From positions 1 to 50,812 of the forward strand of contig NZ_JAJIUJ010000021.1 in the NCBI RefSeq assembly GCF_020880415.1: a stretch of 50,812 nucleotides of DNA, given 5' to 3'. The stretch comes from Xanthomonas euvesicatoria pv. euvesicatoria. Lineage in GTDB: Bacteria > Pseudomonadota > Gammaproteobacteria > Xanthomonadales > Xanthomonadaceae. Numbering within the stretch: position 1 is the stretch's first letter; every line of letters starts with the position of its first letter. A program made the position numbers and the translations under genes. The notes below the pieces were generated by a model. That model was given only the letters and a program-made list of their open reading frames with translations. It was not told the DNA's origin and made no database searches. This document shows positions 28,058 through 38,257 of this stretch, in pieces.

Positions 28058-28204
28058 GAGCAGCCAACACAACGACTGCGCAGCCGCCAGGCGGGCGCGG
28101 CCGGTGCTCGGAATCGGCGCGTGCCGCTCGTACACTCCGGTTCTGAGCACACCGCCCACGCCCACCTAACGACTGCTCGCCACGCTGTGTTGGCCGCTCC
28201 AAAC
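28053..28204. repeat. Inverted-terminal-repeat element, copy 1
   Basis: About 152 bases bounded by GAGCAGCCAACACA (28058-28071) and TGTGTTGGCCGCTC (28186-28199), which pair at 13 of 14 positions. The core contains a 33-base block (28078-28110) that also occurs, unbroken, in copy 2 at 35174-35206. The left end overlaps the stop codon of the EEP gene. Confidence 0.8.
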
Positions 28205-28263
28205 AACCGGAAAAGTGACGACGGGTTCGCATTGGCGAACTCGACCGCTGACACCCCCTCGAC

Positions 28264-28293
28264 ACCGCCTGTGCGATAACGCAGGCGGTTTTT
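28264..28293 (+). terminator. Rho-independent terminator upstream of betT
   Basis: ACCGCCTG and CAGGCGGT pair around a loop that can itself pair in part, followed by GTTTTTC. It lies between repeat copy 1 and betT, so it ends transcripts coming from the dsbA/EEP side. Confidence 0.75.
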
Positions 28294-28338
28294 CGTTGGG
28301 AGCACAACACGTGATACGCAGCGTATGAGTGCGTTGCC

Positions 28339-30318
28339 ATGAGTGCGACAGCGCCGCACACCTTGCCGGTACGCACCCTGCGCCCGGTGTTCGTGCTGGC
28401 TGCCACGGTCGTGTGCACGTTTGCCTTGCTGGTGTCGTTGTTTCCGCTGGAATCGGGGCGTGTGCTGCTGGATGCGCAGACCTGGGCGTCGCGCAATGTC
28501 GGCTGGTATTACCTGCTGGCGATGACGCTGTATCTGGTGTTCGTGCTGGCCACGGCCCTGTCCAGCTACGGCAACATCAAGCTCGGCGCCGATCACGACG
28601 AGCCGGAATTCAGTTATCTCTCCTGGGCCGGCATGCTGTTCGCCGCCGGCATCAGCATCACGCTGTTCTTCTTCTGCGTCTCCGAGCCGCTCACGCATTA
28701 TCTGCAACCGCCCCAGGGCGGTACCGGCAGTGGCGAGGCGTCCGCGAGACAGGCGATGCAGGTGCTGTTCCTGCATTGGGGCCTGCATGGATGGGGAGTG
28801 TTCGCACTGGCCGCCATGGCGCTGGCGTATTTCGCCTTCCGCCATAACCTGCCGCTGGCGTTACGCTCGGCGTTGTACCCGCTGATCGGCAAACGCATCA
28901 ACGGGCCGATCGGCTATACCGTGGATGCGTTGGGCATCGTGGCCACCGTGTTCGGCCTGGGCGCGGACATGGGCTTTGGCGTGCTGCATCTCAACGCCGG
29001 CCTGAGTACCTTGATGGACGTGCCGCATACGCACTGGGTGCAGGTGGCGCTGATCGTGGCGATGATGGGCGCGGCCATCGTGGTGGCGGTGTCCGGCGTC
29101 GAAAAAGGCGTGCGCTGGATGTCGGACATCAACATGCTGCTGGCCATTGCGCTGCTGTTGTTCATGCTGTTCGCCGGCCCGACGCAGTACCTGCTCAATG
29201 CGCTGATGCAAAACCTGGGCGACTACCTGGGCAGCGTGGTCAACAAGAGTTTCGACGTGTATGCCTACGGTGGCCGCGCCGATTGGCTGGGCAACTGGAC
29301 GGTGTTTTATTGGGCCTGGTGGATCGGCTGGGCGCCGTTCGTCGGGCTGTTCATCGCGCGCATCTCGCGCGGCCGCACCATTCGCGAATTCGTGTTGGGG
29401 GTATTGCTGATCCCGCTCGGGTTTACCCTGGCGTGGCTGTCGATCTTCGGCAACAGCGCGCTGGATCAGCTGCTGCATCACGGCCAGGCAGCATGGGCGC
29501 AGCAGGCCATCGATGCACCGCAGACGGTGTTGTATTCCCTGCTGCAGAGTTACCCCTGGAGCCGCACGGTGATCACGGTCACGGTGGCGATCAGTTTCGT
29601 GTTCTTCGTGACCTCCGCCGATTCCGGCACGGTGGTGTTGTCCACGCTCTCCTCCCACGGCGGCGAACCGCACGACGATGGCCCGCGCTGGCTGCGCGTG
29701 TTCTGGGGCGTGCTCACTGCCGTGGTCACGGCAGGCTTGTTGCTGGCCGGCAGCATGGAAGCCCTGAAATCGGCGGTGGTGCTGGCGTCGCTGCCATTCT
29801 CTGCAGTGCTGCTGCTGATGGCCTGGGGCCTGTCACGCGCCCTCAGCGAAGAATCGCAGCGCAAACGCGCGCAGCTTTACAGCCCCAGCCCGTTGATCGG
29901 GCAATCGCGTCATCACGGCGGCTGGCGCCAGCGGTTGGGCCAGGCGATGCACTTCCCGGCGCGCGATGAGGTGTATCGCTTCATGCACGACCAGGTGCGC
30001 CCGGCCATCGAAGCGGTCACCGCACAGCTGCAGGAGGAAGGCTGGAAGGTCAGCAGCCGCATCGACGACGGCGACATGGAAATCAGCGTCGATCATGGCG
30101 AACAGCAGGGTTTCCGCTATCAAATCGTGATGCGCGGCTATCTGACCCCGTCGTTTGCCGCGCAGCGCTTCCGCAACCAGCGCTACTACCGCGCCGAGGT
30201 CTACCTGTACGAAGGCAGCCAGGACTACGACCTGGTGGGCTACAGCCGCGAACAGATCATCAACGACATCATCGATCAATACGAACGTCACCTGCAGTTT
30301 CTGCACCTCACCCGCTGA
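28339..30318 (+). CDS. betT: BCCT-family choline transporter BetT
   Basis: 659 residues. About 12 membrane segments fill the first 510; the BCCT core has [20 protein letters not shown] followed by SRGRTIREF, and the substrate-site GLGADMGFG loop. The hydrophilic C-terminal part (about 515-659) is long, as in BetT, where it governs osmotic activation. Imports choline for BetA/BetB. betB follows after 40 bases. This region is separated from upstream genes by a terminator. No betI regulator is adjacent. Confidence 0.9.
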   Translation: MSATAPHTLPVRTLRPVFVLAATVVCTFALLVSLFPLESGRVLLDAQTWASRNVGWYYLLAMTLYLVFVLATALSSYGNIKLGADHDEPEFSYLSWAGMLFAAGISITLFFFCVSEPLTHYLQPPQGGTGSGEASARQAMQVLFLHWGLHGWGVFALAAMALAYFAFRHNLPLALRSALYPLIGKRINGPIGYTVDALGIVATVFGLGADMGFGVLHLNAGLSTLMDVPHTHWVQVALIVAMMGAAIVVAVSGVEKGVRWMSDINMLLAIALLLFMLFAGPTQYLLNALMQNLGDYLGSVVNKSFDVYAYGGRADWLGNWTVFYWAWWIGWAPFVGLFIARISRGRTIREFVLGVLLIPLGFTLAWLSIFGNSALDQLLHHGQAAWAQQAIDAPQTVLYSLLQSYPWSRTVITVTVAISFVFFVTSADSGTVVLSTLSSHGGEPHDDGPRWLRVFWGVLTAVVTAGLLLAGSMEALKSAVVLASLPFSAVLLLMAWGLSRALSEESQRKRAQLYSPSPLIGQSRHHGGWRQRLGQAMHFPARDEVYRFMHDQVRPAIEAVTAQLQEEGWKVSSRIDDGDMEISVDHGEQQGFRYQIVMRGYLTPSFAAQRFRNQRYYRAEVYLYEGSQDYDLVGYSREQIINDIIDQYERHLQFLHLTR

Positions 30319-30358
30319 AGGTGCGTCGCTGCGGCGACCGTCCCACAGGAGGTTTGTC

Positions 30359-31831
30359 ATGCCACGTTTTTCCGACCAGTTGCTGTATATCGGCGGCCGT
30401 TATGTTCCCGCTCGCGGCGGCCACACGTTCGAAGTGGTCAACCCCGCCACCGGTGAAGTGCTGGCCAACGTGCACAATGCCGGTGCCGACGATCTGGATG
30501 CCGCGGTCGATAGCGCGCAGGCAGGCCAGCGACAATGGGCGGCCCTGACGACGGTGGAGCGCTCGCGCATTTTGCTGCGTGCGGTGGCGTTGCTGCGCGA
30601 GCGCAACGATGCGCTGGCGGAATTGGAAACGCTCAACACCGGCAAGCCGCTGAGCGAGACCCGCAGCGTCGATGTGGTCACCGGAGCCGACGTGCTGGAG
30701 TATTACGCTGGCGTTGCGCAGGCGCTGCAGGGTGCGCAGGTGCCCTTGCGCGAAGGCAGCTTTTTCTACACGCGCCACGAACCGCTGGGCGTTGTGGGTG
30801 CAATCGGCGCGTGGAATTACCCCATCCAGATCGCGCTGTGGAAAGCCGCGCCCGCCCTGGCCGCCGGTAACGCGATGATCTTCAAACCCAGCGAAGTCAC
30901 CCCGCTCACCGCGCTGAAACTGGCCGAAATCTTTACCGAGGCCGGCCTGCCCGATGGCGTGTTCAATGTGTTGCCCGGCGATGGCGCCAGCGTGGGCACG
31001 GCGCTCACCGAGCATCCGCAGATCGAAAAGATCAGCTTCACCGGCGGCACCGCCACCGGCCGCAAGGTGATGGCCAGCGCATCGAGTTCGTCGCTGAAGG
31101 AGGTGACCATGGAACTGGGCGGCAAGTCGCCGCTGATCGTCTGCGCCGATGCCGACCTGGACCTGGCGGCCGACATCGCCATGATGGCCAACTTCTACAG
31201 CTCCGGGCAGGTGTGCACCAACGGTACCCGCGTGTTCGTGCCGCGCGCCTTGCGTCATGCATTCGAAGCGCGTCTGCTGGCCCGCGTGCAACGGATCCAT
31301 ATCGGCGACCCGCTCGATGAGCGCACCACCTTCGGTCCGCTGGTCAGCGCCGCGCATATGCAGCGCGTGCTGGAGCATATCGAACAGGGCAAGGCCGAAG
31401 GCGCACGTCTGCTGTGCGGCGGCGAGCGCCTGCAAGACGGCGCACTGGCGCAGGGCTATTACGTGGCGCCGACCATCTTCAGCGATTGCACCGATGTAAT
31501 GACCATCGTGCGCGAGGAAATCTTCGGGCCGGTCCTGAGCCTGCTCACCTACGACGACGAAGACGAAGCGGTGACGCGCGCCAACGCCACCACGTATGGG
31601 CTGGCTGCAGGCGTGGTCACGCCGGATCTGGCGCGTGCACATCGGCTGATCCATCGCCTGGAAGCGGGCATCTGCTGGGTCAACACCTGGGGCGAATCGC
31701 CGGCACCGATGCCGGTGGGCGGCTACAAGCAGTCGGGCGTGGGGCGCGAAAACGGCCTGGCGACCTTGCAGGCCTACACGCGCACCAAATCGGTCCAGAT
31801 CGAACTGGAACGTTACGCGTCGGTGTTCTGA
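30359..31831 (+). CDS. betB: Betaine aldehyde dehydrogenase BetB
   Basis: 490 residues from the ATG at 30359, preceded by AGGAGG at 30347-30352. Oxidises betaine aldehyde to glycine betaine with NAD(P)+. ALDH residues: Asn153 (GAWNYP), Glu252 ([10 protein letters not shown]), Cys286 ([10 protein letters not shown]). C-terminal INTWGESP-type segment ([21 protein letters not shown]) as in BetB. Lies in betT-betB-betA order; a hairpin separates it from betA. Confidence 0.96.
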   Translation: MPRFSDQLLYIGGRYVPARGGHTFEVVNPATGEVLANVHNAGADDLDAAVDSAQAGQRQWAALTTVERSRILLRAVALLRERNDALAELETLNTGKPLSETRSVDVVTGADVLEYYAGVAQALQGAQVPLREGSFFYTRHEPLGVVGAIGAWNYPIQIALWKAAPALAAGNAMIFKPSEVTPLTALKLAEIFTEAGLPDGVFNVLPGDGASVGTALTEHPQIEKISFTGGTATGRKVMASASSSSLKEVTMELGGKSPLIVCADADLDLAADIAMMANFYSSGQVCTNGTRVFVPRALRHAFEARLLARVQRIHIGDPLDERTTFGPLVSAAHMQRVLEHIEQGKAEGARLLCGGERLQDGALAQGYYVAPTIFSDCTDVMTIVREEIFGPVLSLLTYDDEDEAVTRANATTYGLAAGVVTPDLARAHRLIHRLEAGICWVNTWGESPAPMPVGGYKQSGVGRENGLATLQAYTRTKSVQIELERYASVF

Positions 31832-31848
31832 GGGCAGAGAGCCAGCGC

Positions 31849-31904
31849 ACGCAAGCGTGGTGGCAATAACGCGCCGCTATCGCTCCCCGGGAGCACGCTT
31901 GCGT
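31849..31904. other. Inverted repeat in the betB-betA gap
   Basis: ACGCAAGCGTG (31849-31859) and CACGCTTGCGT (31894-31904) are exact 11-base complements around 34 bases, and GCTCCC-C-GGGAGC (31882-31894) forms a second stem inside. No T-run follows, so an mRNA-stability or partial-attenuation element fits better than a terminator. Confidence 0.55.
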
Positions 31905-31957
31905 CTGTGCCGTATGCCTTGACCGCCACCGCACCGTTATCGCATCAGGAGAACACC

Positions 31958-33628
31958 ATGCAACGCGAATACGACTACATCATCATCGGCGCCGGCTCGG
32001 CAGGCAACGTGCTGGCGGCACGCCTGACCGAAGATCCCGGCGTGACCGTGCTGCTGCTCGAAGCGGGCGGGCCGGATTACCGCCTGGATTTCCGCACGCA
32101 GATGCCGGCAGCACTGGCCTTTCCGTTGCAGGGACGTCGCTACAACTGGGCCTATGAAACCGAGCCGGAACCCTACATGGACAACCGGCGCATGGAATGC
32201 GGTCGCGGCAAGGGCCTGGGCGGTTCGTCGCTGATCAACGGCATGTGCTACATCCGCGGCAATGCACTGGACTTCGATCATTGGGCCAAGCGCCCCGGCC
32301 TGGAGGACTGGAGCTACCGCGATGTCCTGCCGTACTTCCGCAAGGCAGAGACGCGCGACATCGGCGCCAACGATTACCACGGCGGCGACGGCCCGGTGAG
32401 CGTGGCAACGCCGAAGAACGACAACAACGTGTTGTTCCATGCCATGGTCGAGGCAGGCGTACAGGCAGGCTACCCGCGTACCGACGATCTCAATGGCTAC
32501 CAGCAGGAAGGCTTCGGACCGATGGACCGCACGGTGACGCCACGCGGGCGCCGCGCCAGCACCGCGCGCGGTTACCTGGACATGGCCAAGCCGCGCGACG
32601 GCCTGCATATCGTCACCCACGCCACCACCGACCGCATTTTGTTTGCAGGCAAGCGTGCCATCGGCGTGCATTACCTGGTGGGCAACAGCAGCGAAGGAAT
32701 CGATGCGCATGCACGCCGCGAAGTACTGGTGTGCGCGGGTGCGATCGCCTCGCCGCAGCTGCTGCAACGCTCCGGCGTAGGCGCACCCGATCTGCTGCGC
32801 GCACTGGATGTGCAACTGGTGCACGACCTGCCCGGCGTCGGCCAGAACCTGCAGGACCACCTGGAGGTGTATATCCAGTACGCATGCACCAAGCCGGTGT
32901 CCTTGTATCCGGCATTGCAGTGGTGGAACCAGCCTGCGATCGGCGCGGAATGGTTATTCGCCGGTACCGGCACCGGCGCCAGCAATCAGTTCGAAGCCGG
33001 CGGCTTCATCCGCACGCGCGAGGAATTCGACTGGCCCAACATCCAGTACCACTTCCTTCCGGTGGCCATCAATTACAACGGCAGCAATGCCGTCAAGGAG
33101 CACGGCTTCCAAGCGCACGTCGGCTCGATGCGCACACCCAGCCGCGGGCGTGTGCACGCCAAATCGCGCGACCCGCGCCAGCATCCTTCGATCCTGTTCA
33201 ACTACCAATCCACCGACCAGGACTGGCAGGAATTCCGCGACGCGATCCGCATCACCCGCGAGATCATCGCGCAACCGGCGCTAGACCCCTACCGCGGCCG
33301 CGAGATCAGCCCCAGTGCGGACTGCAAGACCGATGCGGAGCTGGACGCATTCGTCCGCTCTCGCGCTGAAACCGCCTATCACCCCTCCTGCTCCTGCGCG
33401 ATGGGCACCGACGACATGGCGGTGGTGGACGGCCAGGGCCGCGTGCACGGCATGGAGGGCCTGCGCGTGATCGATGCCTCGATCATGCCGCGCATCATCA
33501 CCGGCAACCTCAACGCCACCACCATCATGATTGCCGAGAAAATCGCCGACCGCATGCGCGGTCGCCCCCCATTGCCGCGCAGCACCGCCGATTACTACAT
33601 CGCTGGCGATGCACCTGTGCGCGGGTGA
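31958..33628 (+). CDS. betA: Choline dehydrogenase BetA
   Basis: 556 residues from the ATG at 31958, with AGGAG about 7 bases upstream. GMC oxidoreductase that oxidises choline to betaine aldehyde using FAD. FAD-binding [16 protein letters not shown] (GAGSAG at 11-16), GMC signature [15 protein letters not shown], and C-terminal HPSCSCAMG (catalytic His region) plus [20 protein letters not shown]. Together with BetT and BetB it forms the osmoprotectant pathway from imported choline. Confidence 0.96.
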   Translation: MQREYDYIIIGAGSAGNVLAARLTEDPGVTVLLLEAGGPDYRLDFRTQMPAALAFPLQGRRYNWAYETEPEPYMDNRRMECGRGKGLGGSSLINGMCYIRGNALDFDHWAKRPGLEDWSYRDVLPYFRKAETRDIGANDYHGGDGPVSVATPKNDNNVLFHAMVEAGVQAGYPRTDDLNGYQQEGFGPMDRTVTPRGRRASTARGYLDMAKPRDGLHIVTHATTDRILFAGKRAIGVHYLVGNSSEGIDAHARREVLVCAGAIASPQLLQRSGVGAPDLLRALDVQLVHDLPGVGQNLQDHLEVYIQYACTKPVSLYPALQWWNQPAIGAEWLFAGTGTGASNQFEAGGFIRTREEFDWPNIQYHFLPVAINYNGSNAVKEHGFQAHVGSMRTPSRGRVHAKSRDPRQHPSILFNYQSTDQDWQEFRDAIRITREIIAQPALDPYRGREISPSADCKTDAELDAFVRSRAETAYHPSCSCAMGTDDMAVVDGQGRVHGMEGLRVIDASIMPRIITGNLNATTIMIAEKIADRMRGRPPLPRSTADYYIAGDAPVRG

Positions 33629-33785
33629 CCTTTTCTCCGGGTCGAGCGTGCGGTGCCCTAACCCTTCTTGCATGTACCGTGAACCCTTCCATGAGCGCGT
33701 TGGCGGCGTCCTCGCCGCCGGTGGTCCCGCAAGCAGCCGGGAAAACGCACAGACAGGCGCATGATTGCTCGGGCATCATGCGCTG

Positions 33786-35018
33786 ATGAAGATCTATCTC
33801 GTTGGCGGCGCAGTCCGCGATGCATTGCTTGAGCAGCCGGCTGGCGACCGCGACTGGGTGGTGGTTGGCGCCGATCAGGCGCAGATGGAAGCGCAGGGGT
33901 TCAAGCCGGTCGGCAAGGATTTCCCGGTGTTCCTGCACCCGCGCAGTGGCGAGGAATACGCACTGGCGCGTACCGAGCGCAAATCCGGCCGCGGATATCG
34001 CGGCTTCGTGGTGGACGCCGACCCATCGGTGACCCTGGAAGAAGACCTGCTACGCCGCGACTTCACCATCAACGCGATCGCGCGCGATGAGGAGACGGGT
34101 GAATTGTTCGACCCGTACAACGGTGCGCGTGATCTGCAGGCGCGCGTCTTACGGCATGTCGGTCCGGCGTTTGTCGAAGATCCTGTGCGCGTGTTGCGTG
34201 CCGCACGCTTCATGGCGCGGCTGGCACCGCTGGGCTTCACGCTCGCTGCCGACACTGCGGCTTTGATGCGGGAGATGGCCGCCAGCGGCGAACTCGATAG
34301 CCTGGTGCCGGAGCGCGTGTGGCAGGAGCTGCGGCGCGCATTGAGCTGCGCGCAGCCCTCGGCGTTCCTGCGCACGCTGCACGATGCCGATGCGCTGCGG
34401 GTCATCCTGCCGGAAGTCGATGCGCTGTACGGCGTGCCGCAGCGCGCCGAATTCCATCCGGAGGTCGACACGGGCATTCACCAGGAAATGGTCAGCGATA
34501 TGGCGGCACGTCTCGCGCCCGGCGATGCGCTGGTGGGCTTTGCCGCACTGACCCACGATCTGGGCAAGGCACTCACACCACCTGAGGAATGGCCGCGCCA
34601 CGTCATGCACGAACAACGCGGCGTGGCGCCATTGCAGGCGCTGTGCGAGCGGCTCAAGGTGCCGCAGGACTTTCGGCAACTTGCCATCATCGCCTGCCGC
34701 GAACACTTGAACGTGCATCGCCTGGCCGAGCTGCGCGACCGCACCCTGCACGAGCTGCTAGTGCGCTGCGATGCGTTTCGCCGCCCGGAGCGTATCGCGC
34801 AGCTGGCACTGGTCTGCGAAGCCGACAAGCGTGGCCGTCTGGGCAGTGAAGAAGCCGCGTACCCGCAGGGCGAAGCACTCAAACGGCTACATGCCGCCGC
34901 ACTGGCGATCAATGCGCGGGATCTGGCGGCCGAAGGTCTGCAAGGGCCGCAGATCGGCGAGGCACTGACAAAGGCGCGCATTGCCGCGATTGCGGCAGCG
35001 CGACGGATCGGTGCATAG
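33786..35018 (+). CDS. cca: Multifunctional CCA-adding enzyme Cca
   Basis: 410 residues from the ATG at 33786 ([20 protein letters not shown]), seven codons into the open frame. Nucleotidyltransferase catalytic pair Asp21-Arg-Asp23 (GDRDWVVVG); [10 protein letters not shown] follows; and [17 protein letters not shown] is the class II signature. The C-terminal HD domain (THDLGKAL) marks the multifunctional gammaproteobacterial form with phosphatase and phosphodiesterase activity. It repairs tRNA 3' ends. It follows betA after 157 bases and is unrelated in function. Confidence 0.96.
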   Translation: MKIYLVGGAVRDALLEQPAGDRDWVVVGADQAQMEAQGFKPVGKDFPVFLHPRSGEEYALARTERKSGRGYRGFVVDADPSVTLEEDLLRRDFTINAIARDEETGELFDPYNGARDLQARVLRHVGPAFVEDPVRVLRAARFMARLAPLGFTLAADTAALMREMAASGELDSLVPERVWQELRRALSCAQPSAFLRTLHDADALRVILPEVDALYGVPQRAEFHPEVDTGIHQEMVSDMAARLAPGDALVGFAALTHDLGKALTPPEEWPRHVMHEQRGVAPLQALCERLKVPQDFRQLAIIACREHLNVHRLAELRDRTLHELLVRCDAFRRPERIAQLALVCEADKRGRLGSEEAAYPQGEALKRLHAAALAINARDLAAEGLQGPQIGEALTKARIAAIAAARRIGA

Positions 35019-35028
35019 CTGCATGTCG

Positions 35029-35048
35029 CGCACCTGGGTCCAGGTGCG
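35029..35048 (+). terminator. Hairpin just after cca
   Basis: CGCACCTGG and CCAGGTGCG form a perfect 9-bp stem with a 2-base loop, 10 bases past the cca stop. No T-run follows, so termination would need Rho or be partial. Confidence 0.5.
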
Positions 35049-35148
35049 ACGCGATGTGGGGACGCCAGGAAGGACACAATTGCAGCACCCCATGGACCGA
35101 AACCTGCCCATTCGATGTCAGTGATGTATTGGAGATCTGATTTACGCC

Positions 35149-35298
35149 GTTAAGAGCAGCTAACAAAACTACCGCGCAGCCGCCAGGCGGGCGCGGCCGG
35201 TGCTCGAATCCTCATGTACCACTCGTACACTGCGGTTCCTGTGCGCCGTCCGCACCCACCTGACGACTGCTCGCGACATTTTGTTAGCCGCTCTAAAC
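35149..35298. repeat. Inverted-terminal-repeat element, copy 2
   Basis: 150 bases in the same orientation as copy 1. Ends GTTAAGAGCAGCTAACAAAA (35149-35168) and TTTTGTTAGCCGCTCTAAAC (35279-35298) pair at 18 of 20 positions. The 33-base core block (35174-35206) equals copy 1. The arm bases that differ from copy 1 keep pairing in both copies. It fills most of the gap between cca and the receptor gene. Confidence 0.8.
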
Positions 35299-35325
35299 CA
35301 AGGCGGCTGCATACGAGCAGCCGCC
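35291..35325 (-). terminator. Terminator after the TonB-dependent receptor gene
   Basis: GGCGGCTGC (35302-35310) and GCAGCCGCC (35317-35325) are exact 9-base complements; on the minus strand the stem is followed by TTGGTTTAG. It lies 12 bases past the receptor stop and abuts repeat copy 2. Confidence 0.7.
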
Positions 35326-35336
35326 CCCGCCGGGCA

Positions 35337-38006
35337 TCACAGCTTGAAATTCAGGCTCAACATGAAAGAGCGACCGTTCTTGTAGATGTAGTACGGCTGG
35401 TTCTTGTTGCCGATGTAGCTGAAATAGGTTTCATCCAGCAGGTTGGTGGCTTCCAGCGCCACGCGCAGCCGCTCGGTGGCCTGGTAGCCGAATGATGCAT
35501 CTACCTGCGTAAACGCGTCGGTCATCTGCTGCCCGTTGAGCCGGCCAATCTGGGTGAAGTATTCCGAGCGCCAGCCCAGATTCACCCGCGCACTCCACTT
35601 GCCTTGCTCGTAGTACGGGCTGATGTTGTAGGCATTGCGCGAGTTGTACGGCAGGCTGTAGTCGCCGTCGGTGTTGGAATCGGAATAGGTGTAGTTGGCC
35701 ACCACGCCGAAGCCATTGCCGAAATTGTGCTGCAGATTGAGCGCCACACCCCGCACCGTGGCATCGCCGGCGTTGGTGGGCACGGATGTCTGGTAGGTGC
35801 TTGAGCCGCCGGTAGCGTTGTTGAAGAACACACGGTCCTGCACGGTGGTGAGGATGTAGTTGGAGATGTCGCGCGAGAAGAATTCGCCACTGAGCAAGCT
35901 GCTGTCGGAAAAATACCACTCCAGCGATGCACCGAGGTTGGTCGACTCGTATGGACTCAGTCCTGGGTTCCCCGTCGAGGCCGTCAACGTGGTGTCATCG
36001 GTAGCCACGTACGGCGTCATGTTGGTGTAGCGCGGCCGCGCGATCACTTTGGAGGCGGCAAACCGCAGCATCAGGTCGTCGCGCAGGTCGTAGGCAATGT
36101 TGAACGAAGGCAGCCATTTGCCGTAGCTGCTGAGAAAGTTGACCGGTGTGTAGCCGCCACCCGGCGCATAGCTGTAGCCATCGGTGGAATCGCGTGAGTG
36201 CACATAGCGCACGCCGATGTTGCCGCGATACCGCTCGCCGGAGAAATTGCCTTGCAGGAACCACGCACGGTTCTGCTCCTGGATGCTGTAGTTGCCCGCA
36301 TAGCTGATGGGCAACCCATCATTGCCTTCCAATCCGCCGATATACCGACCGATCGCACCGCTGTTGATGGTCGACCAGCGTTGCATGTCGGTGCTGGTCG
36401 ACAGCCCGTCCAGATAGCCCGACGGTGTGGTACCCGGCGAGAATGCCGCCAGCGTGCTGCCATCGTTCGGGGTCCAGGTACGGCTATAGGACGATTGCCC
36501 GGTGGCGTGATTGGTGAGCTTGATGCCGGTGAGGATTTGGGTGAATGGCCCCCACTCCACCGCATGATCAAAATCCAGCTGCAGATAGCGCTCCTTGTCG
36601 TATTGCGGGCTATGGCTGGCCGAGGCGTTGTTGAGCTGCATCGCCGCCGCATTGGTGGGGTCGATGCTGTAGTCCATCGCGGTCCGGCGCCCGTCGATGG
36701 CGTAGCTGTAGCCAGCCAGATTGCGGAACTGGATGCCGTAGATGCGCTCGGCGCCGCCTTGCGAACTGGTATAGCCCACCTGGCTGGAGGCGTTCCAACC
36801 ATCGCCATGCCAATCGGTGCGCAGGTGGATGCTACCGGTACTGACCTGGCTATTGCGCAGATAGCCGTCGAGATAGGTGTTGGACTGATCCCCGAACGTA
36901 CCCGAAGTGGCGATACCGTTTTCGAAGCCCAAGGCCTGCGCATCGCCCGGCGTCGAGCCCCAGTAGCCGTAGCGGCTCTGGTTGTAGTTGTCGAAGCTTT
37001 CCTTGACGTACAAACCGGTCAGATTGAGCTCGAAATCGCTGTCCGGCTTCCATTGCAGCGCCGCGCTGACACCGTCGCGCTTGCGCGTCTGCTGGAACAA
37101 CGCCGTGTTGATCGACGTCGGAAACACGCCGGTGTTGTTGCCGACCACACCGGGCGGAAACCCGGCGCCCTGCACATTGTCGTAGCCGAAAATTTCCACG
37201 CCGTCGCGGCGCAGAACGCGCTGCGAATGCATCACCGAGGCAAGCACGCCCAACGTTTGGTCCTGATTCTTCCAGCTATACAGCGCCGATGCGTTCGGCT
37301 TGCCTTCGTCGGAACGATCGTTGTAGCCATAACTCACGGTGCCGGTGAGCGTATTGCGATCCAGATCGAGCGGTTTGCGCGTATGCACGATCACGGTGCC
37401 GCCGATGGAGCCCTCGTCGATGCGCGCTTCGGGCGTCTTATAGACCTCCATCAGGCCGACCACTTCCGGCGCCAGCGTGCTGTAGTTGAACGAGCGGCTG
37501 TCCGGGTCGTTGGGGTCGCCGCCCCAGCTGGTCGACGCAATGGTCTGGCCATTGAGCAGCACGCGATTGAGCGCCGGGTCGGTTCCCAGGATGCTGACCT
37601 TTTCGCCCTCGCCGAACTGCCTGTCCACGGTGATGCCGGACAACCGCGACAGCGATTCGGCAACATTGGTATCGGGAAACTTGCCGATATCCTCGGCGCT
37701 GATCGCATCGACGATCGCATCGGCGTTGCGTTTGACGTTGAGCGCCTTGCCCAGGCTGGCCTGGTAACCCACCACCTTGATTTCGTCCAGGGTGGAGACC
37801 GAGGGACTGGTTTGTGGTGGTGTCTGTTGCTGCGCGGGTGCGGGCTGCTCCTGCGCAAATGCGGGAAGGCTTGCGACGCAGGCCAGGCTGGCGCCACCCA
37901 TGAGCAGGCGCCTGACAGCAGCGCTCAACGATGAGCGGCGCAGTGGGTTGACGAACGCAGATACCGGAACGCAAGGGGATGACGCGAACAGACGGGAAAG
38001 CAGCAT
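35337..38006 (-). CDS. TonB-dependent outer membrane receptor, probably GlcNAc-related
   Basis: 889 residues from the ATG at 38006. A long N-terminal signal ending near AFAQEQ, then a Pro/Gln-rich linker and a probable TonB box (LDEIKVVGYQASLGKAL). The plug domain (about 80-200) has ISAEDIGKFPDTNVAESLSR, GITVDRQFGEGEKVSILG and VLLNGQTIAS; the rest is a 22-strand barrel ending SFMLSLNFKL. It imports a substrate too large for porins using proton motive force via TonB. Its place beside the nag operon suggests GlcNAc oligomers; that is inference. A 200-base leader precedes the gene, and a LacI-like palindrome lies at 38209. Confidence 0.92.
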   Translation of the reverse strand: MLLSRLFASSPCVPVSAFVNPLRRSSLSAAVRRLLMGGASLACVASLPAFAQEQPAPAQQQTPPQTSPSVSTLDEIKVVGYQASLGKALNVKRNADAIVDAISAEDIGKFPDTNVAESLSRLSGITVDRQFGEGEKVSILGTDPALNRVLLNGQTIASTSWGGDPNDPDSRSFNYSTLAPEVVGLMEVYKTPEARIDEGSIGGTVIVHTRKPLDLDRNTLTGTVSYGYNDRSDEGKPNASALYSWKNQDQTLGVLASVMHSQRVLRRDGVEIFGYDNVQGAGFPPGVVGNNTGVFPTSINTALFQQTRKRDGVSAALQWKPDSDFELNLTGLYVKESFDNYNQSRYGYWGSTPGDAQALGFENGIATSGTFGDQSNTYLDGYLRNSQVSTGSIHLRTDWHGDGWNASSQVGYTSSQGGAERIYGIQFRNLAGYSYAIDGRRTAMDYSIDPTNAAAMQLNNASASHSPQYDKERYLQLDFDHAVEWGPFTQILTGIKLTNHATGQSSYSRTWTPNDGSTLAAFSPGTTPSGYLDGLSTSTDMQRWSTINSGAIGRYIGGLEGNDGLPISYAGNYSIQEQNRAWFLQGNFSGERYRGNIGVRYVHSRDSTDGYSYAPGGGYTPVNFLSSYGKWLPSFNIAYDLRDDLMLRFAASKVIARPRYTNMTPYVATDDTTLTASTGNPGLSPYESTNLGASLEWYFSDSSLLSGEFFSRDISNYILTTVQDRVFFNNATGGSSTYQTSVPTNAGDATVRGVALNLQHNFGNGFGVVANYTYSDSNTDGDYSLPYNSRNAYNISPYYEQGKWSARVNLGWRSEYFTQIGRLNGQQMTDAFTQVDASFGYQATERLRVALEATNLLDETYFSYIGNKNQPYYIYKNGRSFMLSLNFKL

Positions 38007-38208
38007 TGCGTGGACCTCATCACTGATGTCGGATGGCAACCGCCTGGTTGCACAACGGCGCGCGACGCGCGTGCCATGCCCGTGATCCGTCCCCTGTGCC
38101 GGATACGAACAACTGCCCGCATTGCATGACCACATGCGGGTAAACGCCGGACCGCTGGAACAACGGCCGGTTGTCGTCTTCTCAAACGTGGAGCAGACGT
38201 TTCTTCGC

Positions 38209-38222
38209 TGAGAACGTTACCA
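38209..38222. promoter_or_regulatory. LacI-type palindrome upstream of the receptor gene
   Basis: Minus strand TGGTAACGTTCTCA is an imperfect palindrome with an AACGTT centre and TG/CA ends, the general shape of LacI-family operators. It lies 203 bases before the receptor start, a plausible site for the NagR-like repressor in the same locus. No -10 box at normal spacing was found. Confidence 0.4.
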
Positions 38223-38239
38223 GCGAAGGTGCCTTCGGT

Positions 38240-38257
38240 GGGTTGCAGTGTCAACCC
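38240..38257. promoter_or_regulatory. Perfect inverted repeat containing a TTGACA
   Basis: GGGTTG (38240-38245) and CAACCC (38252-38257) are exact complements around six bases. On the minus strand the segment contains TTGACA (38249-38254), a consensus -35 hexamer, but no -10 follows at 16-18 bases. Possible regulator site upstream of the receptor. Confidence 0.35.

Noticed and set aside
28053..35298. The two inverted-terminal elements as integron attC sites
   Set aside because: They share the TAAC/GTTA look, but the ends do not fit the RYYYAAC and GTTRRRY core sites, pairing continues beyond the core, and the genes between are ordinary operons rather than cassettes.
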